The notes beneath the pieces were generated by a model. That model searched no databases. It was not told the DNA's origin and worked only from the letters and a program-made list of their open reading frames with translations. DNA of 64,000 bases, taken from Artemisia argyi. Taxonomy: Eukaryota; Streptophyta; Magnoliopsida; Asterales; Asteraceae. The DNA is taken from contig CM060691.1 of the NCBI GenBank assembly GCA_030686995.1, forward strand, positions 91,013,055 through 91,077,054, given 5' to 3'. Positions 12,515-23,172 of this stretch are shown piece after piece. Numbering within the stretch: the stretch's first letter is position 1; each line of letters opens with the position of its first letter. A program made the position numbers and the translations under genes.

Positions 12515-12735
12515 CTGATGGCGTCAAGAAGAAAAATGTGACGGCGTCAGGAGTAAAATCCGTGACGACCCAGTGAAAACCTGAAGGCGTCAAGAGAAGG
12601 GCGTCAAGAGTATTTTTGGTGATGGCCTGCATAAGGAGTACACATGACGGCGTCAAACCCAGATCTAGGCAGTCCGAGAAATTATTTGGCGGCGAGATGA
12701 CGGCGTCAGCAATTTGTTCTTGACGCCGTCACCCC
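12515..12735. repeat. Dispersed GACGGCGTCA-type motif cluster
   Basis: Variants of the near-palindromic GACGGCGTCA (GATGGCGTCAAG, GACGGCGTCAGG, GAAGGCGTCAAG, GACGGCGTCAAA, GACGGCGTCAGC) recur at irregular spacing, and the inverse TTGACGCCGTCA closes the cluster near 12720. The inverse copy allows hairpins with any forward copy. Confidence 0.75.
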
Positions 12736-13231
12736 ACAGAATCTATGTGTTGTTTAAATATATCTTATGCTTGTCTCGATTTCAACATGCTAGGCTAGAT
12801 TTATCATGTGTTTGCTTAGATGTAATGAAACCTAGATGTTAATTATATGTTGATTACTTGTTTATAGTTGTAATGGATGAATGATTTCAATGTTAGGCTT
12901 AAGAAAACTGGCAGATCTCCATTGTGTAACATGCTTGAACGTCTTAGGAAACATGAACCGATGTGTACTAGGTTTTATTGGTTGTATTTAATGCATGAGC
13001 AAATTCTAATGATCCCATGTTAGGAGCTTCTTAGCCGGCTCGACATAGGAGTGAAGTAGGCGCTTATAGGATTGGGGAAGTAAGTGTATTAAGGAATACA
13101 ACCCGTCATTCACGCAACTATAACAAGTAATTAACCTGTAAAAGATATCTATGAAGTAGTGAAACCTAAGTAAACACAATTCTCCCATACATTGCTCACA
13201 CCTTTAGTTTAATTTAGTTTATTTTCATTTA

Positions 13232-13490
13232 TACTACCTCCGTCCCAAATTTATTGTCCCCTATTGACTTTTTCGGTCTTTACTTTTCAACTTTGACCTT
13301 AAATATTTTTGTTTATATTACATAATACTTGATACAAAATATATGAACGGATTGAGTTTAAAATGTATTTTCATTTGGTATAATTTTTATCAAAAATTGT
13401 ATAACACAAACAAAAATATTTATAGTCAAAGTTGAGAAAGAAAGACCGAAAAAGTCAATAGGGGACAATAAATTTGGGACGGAGGGAGTA
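13232..13490. mobile_element. Stowaway MITE (Tc1/mariner type)
   Basis: Near-perfect terminal inverted repeats: left starts CTACCTCCGTCCCAAATTTA at 13234, right ends in the complement of CTCCCTCCGTCCCAAATTTA at 13488. TA target duplications lie at 13232-13233 and 13489-13490. The CTCCCTCCGTCCC terminus is the Stowaway hallmark. The interior continues as a long hairpin (pairing arms extend to about 13320 and 13405), 255 bp in all, non-coding. Confidence 0.95.
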
Positions 13491-14057
13491 GTATTTTATT
13501 TTGATTGCATCTTAGTATTGGGTTAGTTGACTAGCAACTAATTCCGCCCAACTCCTTCAAAACCGAGATTTTTATTTGCTTTTACAAAAACTAAAAAAAT
13601 ACAAAACAAATCATCCCTCATCTCTAGACCTAGTCTTTAGGTTTTCTAATCCTAGCGACACTATTCCTAGCTGAACGATCAATCCCTCGGTACTTGTCAT
13701 TATACTATACTACATCGATTAGGTACACTGCCTGGTGGGGATTGTAAGCTTCTCGAGATCCCTCGAGAGATAAAGCCTGGTGCAATCCCTACGCATCACG
13801 GGCTATAATTAGTTTAGAAGTAAATGAGGAAATTATCTCTCATCGGTGATTTGCATACATTATTTTCTGATTGATACGTTCCAATAGTTCAATTTATAAG
13901 CAGGTAAAGTGGTATTTACATATTATACAACTGTCTAACTTGAAGTAAATCTCTACTCACATCATATATGTATTTCCATAAATAAGCAAAAGCTTTTCAC
14001 ATGCTTTTTTTTTAAATTAAGTGCAACTAGTTATAATACCAAAAAGATAGTGGATAT

Positions 14058-14340
14058 GTGGTTTGGCAAAAGAAAATAGACGGGTTGGAGAAGTCTCTAA
14101 TTTGTGACTCGAATATTAAAACTATCGAGCATATCATGCGTAAATGCAAGGTTGTTCGGTTATTGTGGTTCATGTTGGAGTTGGTGGCATATCACGAGCC
14201 CCATCAATTCCCGATTGTTGGTGCCATTTTTAAGTTCATGGTGTGTGGCACTGGCAAAACAGGCTTGTTCATGCAACTCTTGAAGATATGCGAGCTATCA
14301 AATCAGCTCAAATCGGAAGACAACTTTCCCTAGGTTCAGA
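14058..14340 (+). pseudogene. LINE zf-RVT fragment
   Basis: A short frame with IDGLEKSLICDSNIKTIEHI followed by MRKCKVVRLLW resembles the zinc-binding end of plant LINE ORF2 (Cys...His...Cys spacing) and then an RNase H-like linker. Very short, with no RT core, so a scrap only. Confidence 0.5.
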
Positions 14341-14637
14341 AGTCGTCTCTCATTTGGATCTCAAATCGCTTTGCAAATAACGGGCTAAATCGTAGTAATA
14401 GGGTGGTACGTATATCACATTATTCCTTTTTTCTATTAGATTGAGTTTTTTATTGAGATGATATCTTAGTTGTTACAGTATTTGCTTAGAGCTTTTGTGT
14501 ATTTGATCCTAATTGTATCAGGCCTTCCTAATTTGGGTTAGCTTTGTTAATGCAAGTCTTGGCCATTTAAAAAAAAGGGTTTTCTAACTTATGTCATGGT
14601 GACACTATTTTAAGGCATTAAATAAACACATTTATTA

Positions 14638-14682
<45 letters not shown>

Positions 14683-14860
14683 AACCTTTATTTCTATATA
14701 AGACAATGATAAATTTGGTAAACAACATCAATTTTAAAAAAAATATTAATATCAACTAATATGTAAATATGATAATTTCACTTTGTTTAATTGCTTAAGC
14801 TTGTGCAATCTGTTAGACGATTGGATTCGTCTAACACAACCATGATACAAGTTAAAAAAT

Positions 14861-14953
<93 letters not shown>

Positions 14954-15272
14954 TGCATTGTAGATGTTCAACCTCATAGAAGAGTGTTAATTTTTGCTTT
15001 CTTTATACAACTGTATAGAAGAGTGTGCTAAGTGCTAACTCGTACATATGCTCCGCATCACTAACTTTACGCATTTGTATTTGAACGGCGATTTATATAA
15101 AAAGAAAAACTAGCATGAAGCTATCAAATTATAAAGGCGGTTTTAACCAATCGTTTCAACCAATATAATTTTTACCTTTATGATTAAGCCAAGAAAATGA
15201 AAAAAGACAGATATTATAAAAAAAAAAAAAAAATGTCACACTTTCTCAAACATTAAGAATTAGGAGCTATGA
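14341..15272. repeat. Gene-free stretch with an A run and a long AT microsatellite
   Basis: A 39-nt A run (14642-14680) and about 87 nt of alternating TA (14864-14950). The microsatellite creates a spurious Tyr-Ile repeat ORF. Nothing else was recognised up to the Tourist MITE. Confidence 0.8.
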
Positions 15273-15414
15273 TTAGGAGGCCTAAAAATGTGCCTAAAGA
15301 TGTGCCTAAACCTGTGTGTCATCATCCTGATGCTTGTAGCTAAGGGAACCACTTTTTCATAAACCATCAGGATTATGCCACATATATTTATAGGCATATA
15401 TGTTAGGTCTCTTA
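15273..15414. mobile_element. Tourist-like MITE (PIF/Harbinger type)
   Basis: A 136-bp element, 15276-15411, flanked by TTA (15273-15275 and 15412-15414), the PIF/Harbinger target. Left end GGAGGCCTAAAAATGTGCC, right end complement GAGACCTAACATATATGCC: imperfect inverted repeats with about 80 percent pairing. An internal hairpin ATCCTGATG/CATCAGGAT is also present. Non-coding. Confidence 0.65.
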
Positions 15415-15462
15415 GTCATTTTTCAAGAATTAAATATGACATTATTTCGATAGCGCCATAAC

Positions 15463-16123
15463 TGTTACATGATGAAACCCCCATTACATGATGAAACCCC
15501 CATAGGTTATAATTTTCATTCAGACACAATATATGAGGTAACCCTAGAAAGCCTACCCACAAACGGGCTTGGACTTATTTATCATCTAATATTCTCTCGT
15601 AATTCGATGAGCGAAATCACTATAACTCGAATTGGATGAAAGAATTTAATTATTAAAACATGAAGCTAATCATAAAAACAAAATTAAAGATAGTTAAGCA
15701 TTAAAGTAATAAAAACATAATTTGTTGATGAAGAATTCCAGCAGCAAGCGGAAGTAATTCTTCAAGCAGCATCAAAGGCAAATCATTCACAAAAGCAAAT
15801 AATTGATGAAGACATCCGACAGCAAGCATAGATTATCTTCAACATGCAGCAACAGTAAAGAAACAAAAATAAAAGCAAAACATACACTTATTTATTTATT
15901 TAATTTGGAAATTGATAAATGGTGGCGGTTAGAGTTTGACGTGGTGACATAGAAGAAGCGACTCAACTTAGCCACCTAAGTCTGAGGATCAGACCCACTC
16001 TGATACTATGTTATATGATGAAACCCCATAGGTTATGATTTTAATTGAAGCACAATATATAAATATAATCCGAGAATCCTTAAACCCACAAACGGGCTTG
16101 GGTTTACTTATCATCTGATAACA
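15463..16123 (-). mobile_element. TRIM (miniature copia-type LTR element), minus strand
   Basis: Two direct repeats of about 115-131 bp (15463-15593 and 16009-16123) both begin TGTTA(C/T)ATGATGAAACCCC and end near TTATCATCT. Immediately inside the right copy, on the minus strand, is TAGTATCAGAG (about 16008-15998), a good match to the tRNA-iMet primer site TGGTATCAGAG, which fixes the orientation. The left LTR carries an internal tandem copy of the ACATGATGAAACCCCC segment. ATAAC occurs at both outer edges (15458-15462 and 16119-16123) and may be the target duplication, though this would end the LTR at an unusual TG. The interior is about 415 bp, non-coding, with AGCAGCAA-type repeats. Confidence 0.75.
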
Positions 16124-16440
16124 ACACCCAACATGTCGCAGCAAAAATGACATACGCACGATCCTTAGACTCCTTTTGAGCGTGCCAAGACACGATCCAA
16201 TTATCCCAATTTCCAAAAGAGTCAAAACCGGGTTCGAGCCACTCAATAATCAAATAAGCCTCCAAGCATTCCAAGCCGTCTCACAAGAGAAGAATACATG
16301 ATCGATAGACTCCACTTGCTCGTTATAATCGATTGAATATCTAAAGAACAAGTTTAAACGATAAGGCAACCTGTCCAAAAATAAACCCCATATAAACACT
16401 AACATTCCTCTAAATAAATTAAAGGGAAACAATCAAAGGA
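16030..16440 (-). pseudogene. LINE zf-RVT fragment, minus strand
   Basis: Frames 16432-16250 and about 16246-16127 read as the end of LINE ORF2: GLFLDRLPYRLNLFFRYSID, then ESIDHVFFSCETAWNAWRLI, then WDNWIV and SWHAQKESKDRAYVI-like text in a shifted frame. It abuts or overlaps the right LTR of the TRIM, so the TRIM may have inserted into this LINE remnant. Confidence 0.65.
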
Positions 16441-17096
16441 TGAATGAGTAAATTAAAACACTTGCTATTTGGTGATTTTTTTCCCAAATTAAAGTAAAAT
16501 CAGTACAAATGAATTTTTGAACGAAATCAGTATAAATGATTAAGGTGTGTAACTACTGACTAGTGCACTATATACATTTCTTCCTGTGTAAAATTGGAGG
16601 AACGGCCCCTCATCTTATGTGACCCTCGTAATTACTTAGCAATATCTTTTTTATCATGTGACAAGCTCATTCTTTATTTTATTTTTTTTAAAAGGAAAAA
16701 AAAAAGAAAAAAAAAAAGCCATGATTGGATATGGTTGGTTGTCATGGCCATAACGGTGGAGATCAACAAGTTTAAATGCATTTTGGTCCAACTATCAAAT
16801 CCATCCGTTTTATTATGTATGGTATCGATTGGATATGGTCGGTTGTCATGTCCATAATTGTCTAATTGCAAATCCACATATTCTGAAATTCAAGATGTTT
16901 ATGTATTTTATGTATTGGATTTAGTCTAGATGAGTTCGAGTTTGACTAGACTACATTTAGTATAGACTTGATTTCATAACTCAGACGAGTTTTGCCAAAA
17001 CTCATGTAAAAAGACCAAATATGAAATGTCTATCTAAATGTATCGACATCGTACCTAAAGCAAACTTAGATTTTTGCTTAGGTACGCATGACACAA
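16441..17096. other. Intergenic, no gene
   Basis: Contains a short duplicated phrase, (GG)TTGTCATGGCCATAA at about 16738 and GTTGTCATGTCCATAA at about 16841, otherwise no feature. ORFs here lack motifs. Confidence 0.45.
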
Positions 17097-17631
17097 ACAT
17101 ATATTAGATAATTAGATTATGGCACAAACCCGGTTGTGGGTTTGAGTCCATTAGGTTTAGGGTTTGGATTATGTTAGCTTATTGAAGCTATGTATTTAGT
17201 ATAAATACACATGCTATCTCATATGTAATGCATTCAATCAATAAAACTACTTCATTATCTTACATGGTATTAGAGCTTTAGGTAAGATCCACCTACATAT
17301 TTAATCGCCGGTGATTCGGAGGGATCCATAGTTATTTTCGCATTGCTTTTATTTTTATTAGGATTTTGTTTTTCATATACAATGCATAAACCCTAAGCCC
17401 TAACTGTCAAAAAAAATGTTGAGTTGCCTTCAACAAACCATATTTTTTTTCTTCCTCATCAAATTGTTTTCGTTGGTAAAGATCATTGTCGTTTTTCGCA
17501 AATAGTTGGTCATCAAATTGTCACTCCCTTCTAAAGGCAAAGCAAGCCATGACATAAAAGCAATCGTCACGCAAAGAAGGATGCCGCAAGCAATACACAA
17601 CTATGCCGCCAAATACAATTATGCTTCCGCT

Positions 17632-17674
<43 letters not shown>

Positions 17675-17932
17675 GAAGAAAAGAAGAAGCGGTTTTCAAC
17701 ATTCATTCCAGTTTGTCCGTCCACAATGCTGCCATTCAAACTACGGGGAGTATTAGATAATTAGATTATGGCCCAAACCCAGTTGTGGGTTTGGATCCAT
17801 TAGGTTTAGGGTTTTGATTATGTTAGCTTATTATCGAAGCTATGTATTTAGTATAAATACACATGCTATCTCATATATATGTAATATGTAATGCATTCAA
17901 TCAATAAAACTACTTCATTATCTTACAACATA
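17097..17932 (+). mobile_element. Complete TRIM element with LTRs, PBS, PPT and 5-bp TSD
   Basis: LTRs 17102-17264 (163 bp) and 17751-17927 (177 bp) both start TATTAGATAATTAG and end TTATCTTACA. The length difference comes from ATC and ATATATGT(A)-type insertions in the right copy. The primer site TGGTATTAGAGC follows at 17265. The purine tract ACTACGGGGAG precedes the right LTR. ACATA is duplicated at 17097-17101 and 17928-17932. The LTR has a TATA motif (AGTATAAATACAC) suited to driving transcription. The interior is only 486 bp, with no gag or pol, and holds a 40-nt A run at 17633-17672. Mobilised presumably by an autonomous copia element elsewhere. Confidence 0.93.
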
Positions 17933-18326
17933 AACATAAAGATTAGTGAGAATTTTAGCTTGAGGTATCATAGAATCAAAGTTGACATGTTATTTGTTTT
18001 GAACTCATATATAATTTAACTCAAATTAATTAGTTGATCAATCTAGAACGGACCGATCGAGCTAGCTCACTGCTCACATCAAGTTTGAACTTGAACCGCT
18101 TACTAAAACTTGACTTAGAAAATAGTTTCCGTGAATTAACTCCTAGCCTGGGAATATGTTTGATTTACCAATGCGACCTCCAGCTTGGGGACAAAGTGAC
18201 AACTTAACAAAATATGGTACCTAGCATGCACATGTCGTAACATGTTAATGCCAAAGCACAAAAAAGCACTGTCTGATCAGTTCCCCCTAAGGGTGTTCAA
18301 TGGCCTACCCTTAGCGGTCTACCCTT
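17933..18326. other. Short intergenic spacer
   Basis: No gene. The last 40 bases, from CTAAGGGTGTTCAATGG, may be the left half of an older MITE whose other half (ending AACACCCTTA) resumes after 20568. Confidence 0.4.
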
Positions 18327-18331
18327 AAAGG

Positions 18332-18660
18332 TGTTGATGCATAATCTGGCGCGGACTGATTCAACGACTCTCCTTGGGCCGTTAGTCGTCTTCTCAAGCC
18401 CTAAGTAGACCTGTCAACAAAGAGAACCCGTTAGGAGTGGACCCGAGGCCGTAGCCCCGGGATCCACCTCCGACGGTCAAGTTAGTGTCGATGCGTAGTA
18501 GCATATATGAGAATTAGGTTTAGGGTAACCTGTTATGTTCTGTGGTGAATGAAACCCCAGCCCTATATTTATAAGGCATGGATTAGGGTTTAGGCATAGA
18601 GTGGGCCGCTGTTTGTCGGGCCTGGCCCATGTAGGATCCAGTCCGGACCATACGTCCACA
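18332..18660 (-). repeat. 3' LTR of the LARD-like element
   Basis: 329 bp, TG to CA. On the minus strand it contains TATAAATATAGGG (about 18573-18561), a plausible TATA box, and GTAGCCCC/CGGGATCC-rich sequence near 18450. Confidence 0.9.
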
Positions 18661-19843
18661 AGCCCCCCAAGTTTAGTATGACATAGCGCGTGGCTATGTT
18701 ATGCTAGACTTAAGTTCTGTCCATAGCCGCGTAGGCCCAATTAACCATGACGACGTGACCCATACGTGCGCAACTCAGGTGTGCGCATGGGACGGACCAT
18801 ACTGCGCAGCCCAAATGCGACAGTGCGCACCGGTATTGCGATTGTGATTGTCTCACAATGGTGAAGGTGGATTCCACATGCTGCATCCTGGGTAAGGGCG
18901 TACCTTTTGTTCCAGTAGCGATGCAGCATGGTGCGACAGAAGACGTGCTTCTGTAGCAGAAGTGCGCGCTGTGCGCGACAAGGATGCGCGCTGTACGCAA
19001 CAGAGGTGCGCGCTGTGCGCGAACATTACATTCGTCTTTACAACCGATAGAGGACGTCTCCTCTGCTGCAAGATGGTGCGAATATTTAAATCCGTCTTTG
19101 TACCGGGCTTGCAATACCTCTTACGTACGATCTGCTTCGAAATATACCTGCGTGACGCGTACGGAAACAGTTGTATTATATACCCTGGTAGCCCCCCAAG
19201 TTTGATGGTGCTACTCATGTAGGAGCATTAAACTTATTTATTCAAATCCTGAAAAACACTTAATGCAAATATTAAAAGTATATGCCGCGAATCGCGACAT
19301 ATAAAGAACTAATGAAGTAAAAGAATAGCTTAAAGCAATATATAGCACATAGCATATAAGAGAAGTAACAGTGTGTAATACACCTATCGTGAGGTTTTAC
19401 AAACTATATAAGAGAAGTAGCATGTAGCTAATCTGCGAACGTAGTGCGCTCATGGCGATTTTTCTTTTTTATTATAATAAAAACAATGGCGCGGATGGAT
19501 GTACCATGACCGCGACTAATAGTTTCTGTTGCACGCACAGACGCAGATAGATTTATCGTGACCGCATAGACTCTAACGTTTTGTGGATGATCGCAGAGGA
19601 CCACGGCTTTTTGTCTCGTGCGCTCATGGCGCCAATCTGCGAAGATGTCCGAACGCATGGCCTAACACGGGTAGATTTATCGCGACTGCGCTGTTCGCGG
19701 CTAAAAGATGTGCACGAATTAATTCGCAGTGAAAAGATAAAGTACGTCCGATCGTGCGGACATAGCGCGTGGCTATAGGTAAAATCGTGTTTACCATGTT
19801 TAAAAGATTTATGTAAAATCTTCTTAATATTTAAAAGATATTG

Positions 19844-19889
<46 letters not shown>

Positions 19890-20234
19890 GTATGTATCGA
19901 CTTAAAAGATACGTTCGATTATATATATTAACAAAAGAAACAATAATTAATGAATTCTTGTCTTGTAATCACTTTAACGTTTGAAAGGTCAACGCAAATC
20001 CAATTCAAGTTTACTGTTGCTTGATTGGACCAAAGAAAAGAAAACAGTACGTATGGTACTTTTTGGTTTTAGATTTGCGCTGTGTATTTAATATCGTATA
20101 TTATTGTTTTATCTGCGCATCGTGTACTAGCAGAAAATAAAGAAAGAATACCGGCTTTTGAACTCGATGGTTGCTTTCCGGTGATGTGAGAACACGAAAC
20201 TTGTCGTAGCCGTGGTCCCAAGGATGGCGCCACT
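18661..20234 (-). other. Interior of the LARD-like element: non-coding, partly G+C-rich
   Basis: Several overlapping ORFs of 60-134 codons occur on both strands around 18700-19220 but share no known motif and arise from CpG-rich, stop-poor sequence. A 22-bp direct repeat, cores at 18963, 18985 and 19007 (TGCGCGCTGTGCGCGA), lies inside. A second copy of the purine-tract text GCCCCCCAAGTTT sits at about 19192. A 37-nt T run is at 19847-19883. Confidence 0.8.
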
Positions 20235-20563
20235 TGTTGATGCATAATCTGGCGCGGACTGATTTAACGACTCTCCTTGGGCCGTTAGTCGTCTTCTCAA
20301 GCCCTAAGTAGACCTGTCAACAAAGAGAACCCGTTAAGAGTGGACCCGAGGCCGTAGCCCCGGGATCCACCTCCGACGGTCAAGTTAGTGTCGATGCGTA
20401 GTAGCATATATGAGAATTAGGTTTAGGGTAATCTGTTATGTTCTGTGGTGAATGGAACCCCAGCCCTATATTTATAAGGCATGGATTAGGGTTTAGGCAT
20501 AGAGTGGGCCGCTGTTTGCCGGGCCTAGCCCATGTAGGATCCAGTCCGGACCATACGTCCACA
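20235..20563 (-). repeat. 5' LTR of the LARD-like element
   Basis: 329 bp, same length and termini as the copy at 18332-18660, with no indels and about six substitutions relative to it. The primer site lies immediately left of it in plus coordinates. Confidence 0.9.
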
Positions 20564-20568
20564 AAAGG

Positions 20569-21558
20569 TGTTCAAGTATACAATAAATTTCTAAACACCC
20601 TTAAAAGTAGGTTAGGCTGTGATGATAATTTTTGACATTTGTTTAATTCATGTGTGTTCATTTTCTGAATAAAGTATTCCGACCTTATAAATGTCTGGTA
20701 TCACAAAATCTTTATTGAGATAATTCAAGAAGAACATTTTGTTTCTAGGCACAAGAGAACAAAGCAAAACAAATAGATTATGTGTCTTTTTGTTTGTTAG
20801 AATGAGACCAGATGTGTTTGTTATATAACAGACAAATTTGACAGTTATGAGCAGTTAATTTCGGTTAAAAACCATGAGTCACAACCTTTCACTAACAAAC
20901 ATGTTGGGAAAAACTGTTAAACATTAAGAGTCACAACTCTTCACGAACAAAGGGGCTGCTCCTTGACCTCCACATCTTTGTCGTGGTCAGAAACATATTA
21001 GCTCAACGAGTGTGCACTTTATACTTTCATAACTTGTATCTAAACATAATATAAAATCTACTAATTTTCAATAAATGGCAATTACTTAAAATAATTGATG
21101 ATTTTAAAATCACCAACAACATGAAAGTAGATCAGGTTATGTACTTATGTTTCAACTGATGGTTATGTCTAGAAGATAAATAAAATTGTATGCATGGCTC
21201 AAGACTTCAAATACATAAAGTATAGTAGGTGAAACCAGAAAAAGTCGAAAAAAATTATTCCAACTAATTATATTAACAGGGTATTAATTTGATTTGTTTT
21301 ATCACTTGATGGAGTAAGTGCAAGTCGGGTGGCCGGTGTAGTTTATAATATTGGCTCAAGGGCATTGTCATATTTTATGTTGCTTCGATAATTAATAGGC
21401 AACTGTGACAATATAGATGGTGACATTTGTTGTATTTGTATTTGATTAATGCAAACTTTTTTGTTGAATAACTGTTAAAGACAACCCACTTGCTAGTGAA
21501 AATGAATAGCTAAAGATTTTGTACTCTGGTAATCAAAATATCTTTCATAGATAATATA
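20569..21558. other. Intergenic, no gene
   Basis: AT-rich sequence. A duplicated phrase, AGTCACAACCTTTCACTAACAAA and AGTCACAACTCTTCACGAACAAA, lies about 50 bp apart near 20880-20950. Nothing coding. Confidence 0.45.
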
Positions 21559-21912
21559 ATAGTTATAATATCCGCATACGCGCGGATTTTTTTTAATTTT
21601 TTTAATCATATATTTTTATTTATTAAAAAACAAATAATTTAATCTTTGTTTTGTTTGATTTATGATGTTTAATTATAGTTTTTTTATTATTAAAGATAAT
21701 TATTTAAAAATTTTAATCCTATTGTTAATTGTATCTTATTCATATTTTTTGTATTTATCTTATATTCTACTTGTGTTATAGATAAATATAAAATGTTACC
21801 TAATAAGAAAATAATCTTTTTTTTTAAATAAAATTATTACTAAATAAGGTATGATTTGATTTTTTTTAAATGGAAAAATCCCACTTGAGGTTTTGTTTTA
21901 TTATATAAAAGA
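21559..21912 (-). mobile_element. Small non-autonomous Helitron, copy 1, minus strand
   Basis: Read on the minus strand it begins TCTTTTATATAATAAAACA at 21912 and ends in a hairpin TCCGCGCGTATGCGGA followed by TATTATAACTAT near 21559. Helitrons start with TC and end with a short hairpin, then CTRR; here the final CTAG appears mutated to CTAT. About 354 bp, AT-rich, non-coding. Strongly similar to the adjacent copy 2. Confidence 0.75.
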
Positions 21913-21925
21913 TTGTATAGTCGTA

Positions 21926-22274
21926 CTAGTTATAATGCTCGCGCACATGCGGATTTTTTTTAAAAATTTTGAAACTTATATTTTTATTTATTAAAAAATA
22001 AATAATTTAATATTTGTTTTGTTTGATTTATTATGTTTAATTATAGTTTTTTTTTATTATTAAAGATAATTATTTAAAAATTTTAATCCTATTATTAATT
22101 GGATCTTATCTATATTTTTTGTATTTATCTTATACTTGTGTTATGGATAAATATAAAATATTACCTAATAAGAAAATAACTTTTTTTTAAATAAAATTAT
22201 TACTAAATATGATATGTATGCATTTTTTTATATGAAAAATTCTCAATAAGGGTTTTGTTGTATTATATAAAAGA
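21926..22274 (-). mobile_element. Small non-autonomous Helitron, copy 2, minus strand
   Basis: On the minus strand it starts TCTTTTATATAATACAACA at 22274, after an A, and ends with a GC-rich hairpin, then CATTATAACTAG at 21926, before a T. The A|T insertion context, TC start and CTAG end fit Helitron structure. 349 bp, non-coding. Separated from copy 1 by only 13 bp, in the same orientation. Confidence 0.85.
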
Positions 22275-22675
22275 TTCATCATCGAGATTAAAAAAAGGGA
22301 GATAAAAGCTTAAAATAAATGTAAATAATGGTTGTTGATTCTTAATAAATATCTAGCTTTGTTAATCATTCTGATGCGCATATGTAATGCAAGTTGTGAT
22401 TCAAGTGGTAATGCAAGTAGTAATTAATTATTCTTAACGACAAACATATCATGATTATATGTTATACTATCGTTTTATTATGCAATTTTCTTCTCACTTT
22501 CAACCATAAAATTTCGAAAAATAACTTTTGTTCTAATCACTTTAACCTTCAACATAACCTACCTTAATCTTAATGTTAGTAAAGTGGCAATACTCGTGTC
22601 GATAACGTCAACTTTCCTCAAACTATTGTTTCTTGATAATTTTACGTACATGATAGCTTATCACAAAATCTTTAT
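22275..22675. other. Intergenic, no gene
   Basis: AT-rich with no recognised feature. Confidence 0.4.
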
Positions 22676-23150
22676 CATGCAGCAACAACAAAAGTAAAGA
22701 AACAAAAATAAAAGAAAAACATAAACTTTTTTTCTCGGCAGTCAACTTTTGGCGGCACATCCGACGGCTGACAGAGGTGATTCAAATTTGGTTTTGTGCA
22801 TAATTAAAAACAAAGAGAATGACGTTGACCGCGTCAGTTAACACCAAAGGCTTAAAAAGTTACGGCCAAAATGTAGCTAGGGTTTTAAGCCGAAAATTGA
22901 TTTTTTTTTTTTTTTAATAATGAATAAAGGGTGGTGACAAGGGTTTGACGGGGTGGCTTAGGGAATGCGGTTCAACGTAGCCACCTAGGTCTGAAGATCA
23001 GGCCTGCTCTGATATCATGTTGAATAATGAAGGCTTCATACGTAATTATGTATTATGTTTTATTGATCGATTATTTATGATATAAAAAACCTAAAACCCT
23101 AATAAACCCTAAGCCCAAAACAGGCTTGATCAAGTTTACGAATATATCCT
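22676..23150 (-). mobile_element. TRIM remnant related to the 15.5-16.1 kb element
   Basis: Shares with that TRIM an interior phrase (AAAGAAACAAAAATAAAAG, near 22696 and 15855) and the segment TAGCCACCTA(G/A)GTCTGA(A/G)GATCAG next to the LTR. On the minus strand TGATATCAGAGCAGG (23017-23003) is a tRNA-iMet primer site, and the 5' LTR begins at 23018 outward (TGTTGAATAATG) to about 23150, with a diverged AAACAGGCTTG core. No matching 3' LTR is found on the left, so it is truncated. Confidence 0.6.
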
Positions 23151-23172
23151 ATAATACTATTTAGCTAGATGG

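Larger units (their letters stand above)
12200..13840 (+). repeat. Athila/Tat-like Ty3-gypsy LTR sequence, probably a solo or partial LTR
   Basis: No coding capacity, but the composition matches long LTRs of plant Athila/Tat elements. There is a segment of repeated GACGGCGTCA-type motifs (12515-12735), a region around 12740-12940 with evenly spaced TAGATGTTAATTATATG-like text, and a 3' part containing TCAATCCCTCGGTAC and TGGTGGGGATTG (13680-13745). No PBS is seen afterwards, so the ends and strand are uncertain. A Stowaway MITE sits inside at 13234-13488. Confidence 0.5.
18327..20568 (-). mobile_element. Young non-autonomous LTR retrotransposon (LARD-like), minus strand
   Basis: Two 329-bp LTRs, 18332-18660 and 20235-20563, start TGTTGATGCATAATC and end ACGTCCACA. 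I count about six substitutions between them (roughly 98 percent identity), so the insertion is recent. AAAGG is duplicated at 18327-18331 and 20564-20568. On the minus strand the right copy is the 5' LTR: AGTGGCGCCATCC follows as a gypsy-style primer site (about 20232-20222), and the purine tract TTGGGGGGCT precedes the 3' LTR (18670-18661). The 1574-bp interior lacks gag and pol. Confidence 0.94.

Noticed and set aside
14791..14979. ORF with a long Tyr-Ile repeat
   Set aside because: Read straight from the TA microsatellite; the same pattern occurs at 54418-54516. Not a gene.
18710..19222. Several overlapping frames, some Cys-rich, on both strands
   Set aside because: They lie in the CpG-rich interior of a non-autonomous LTR element; frames overlap on both strands and match no family.
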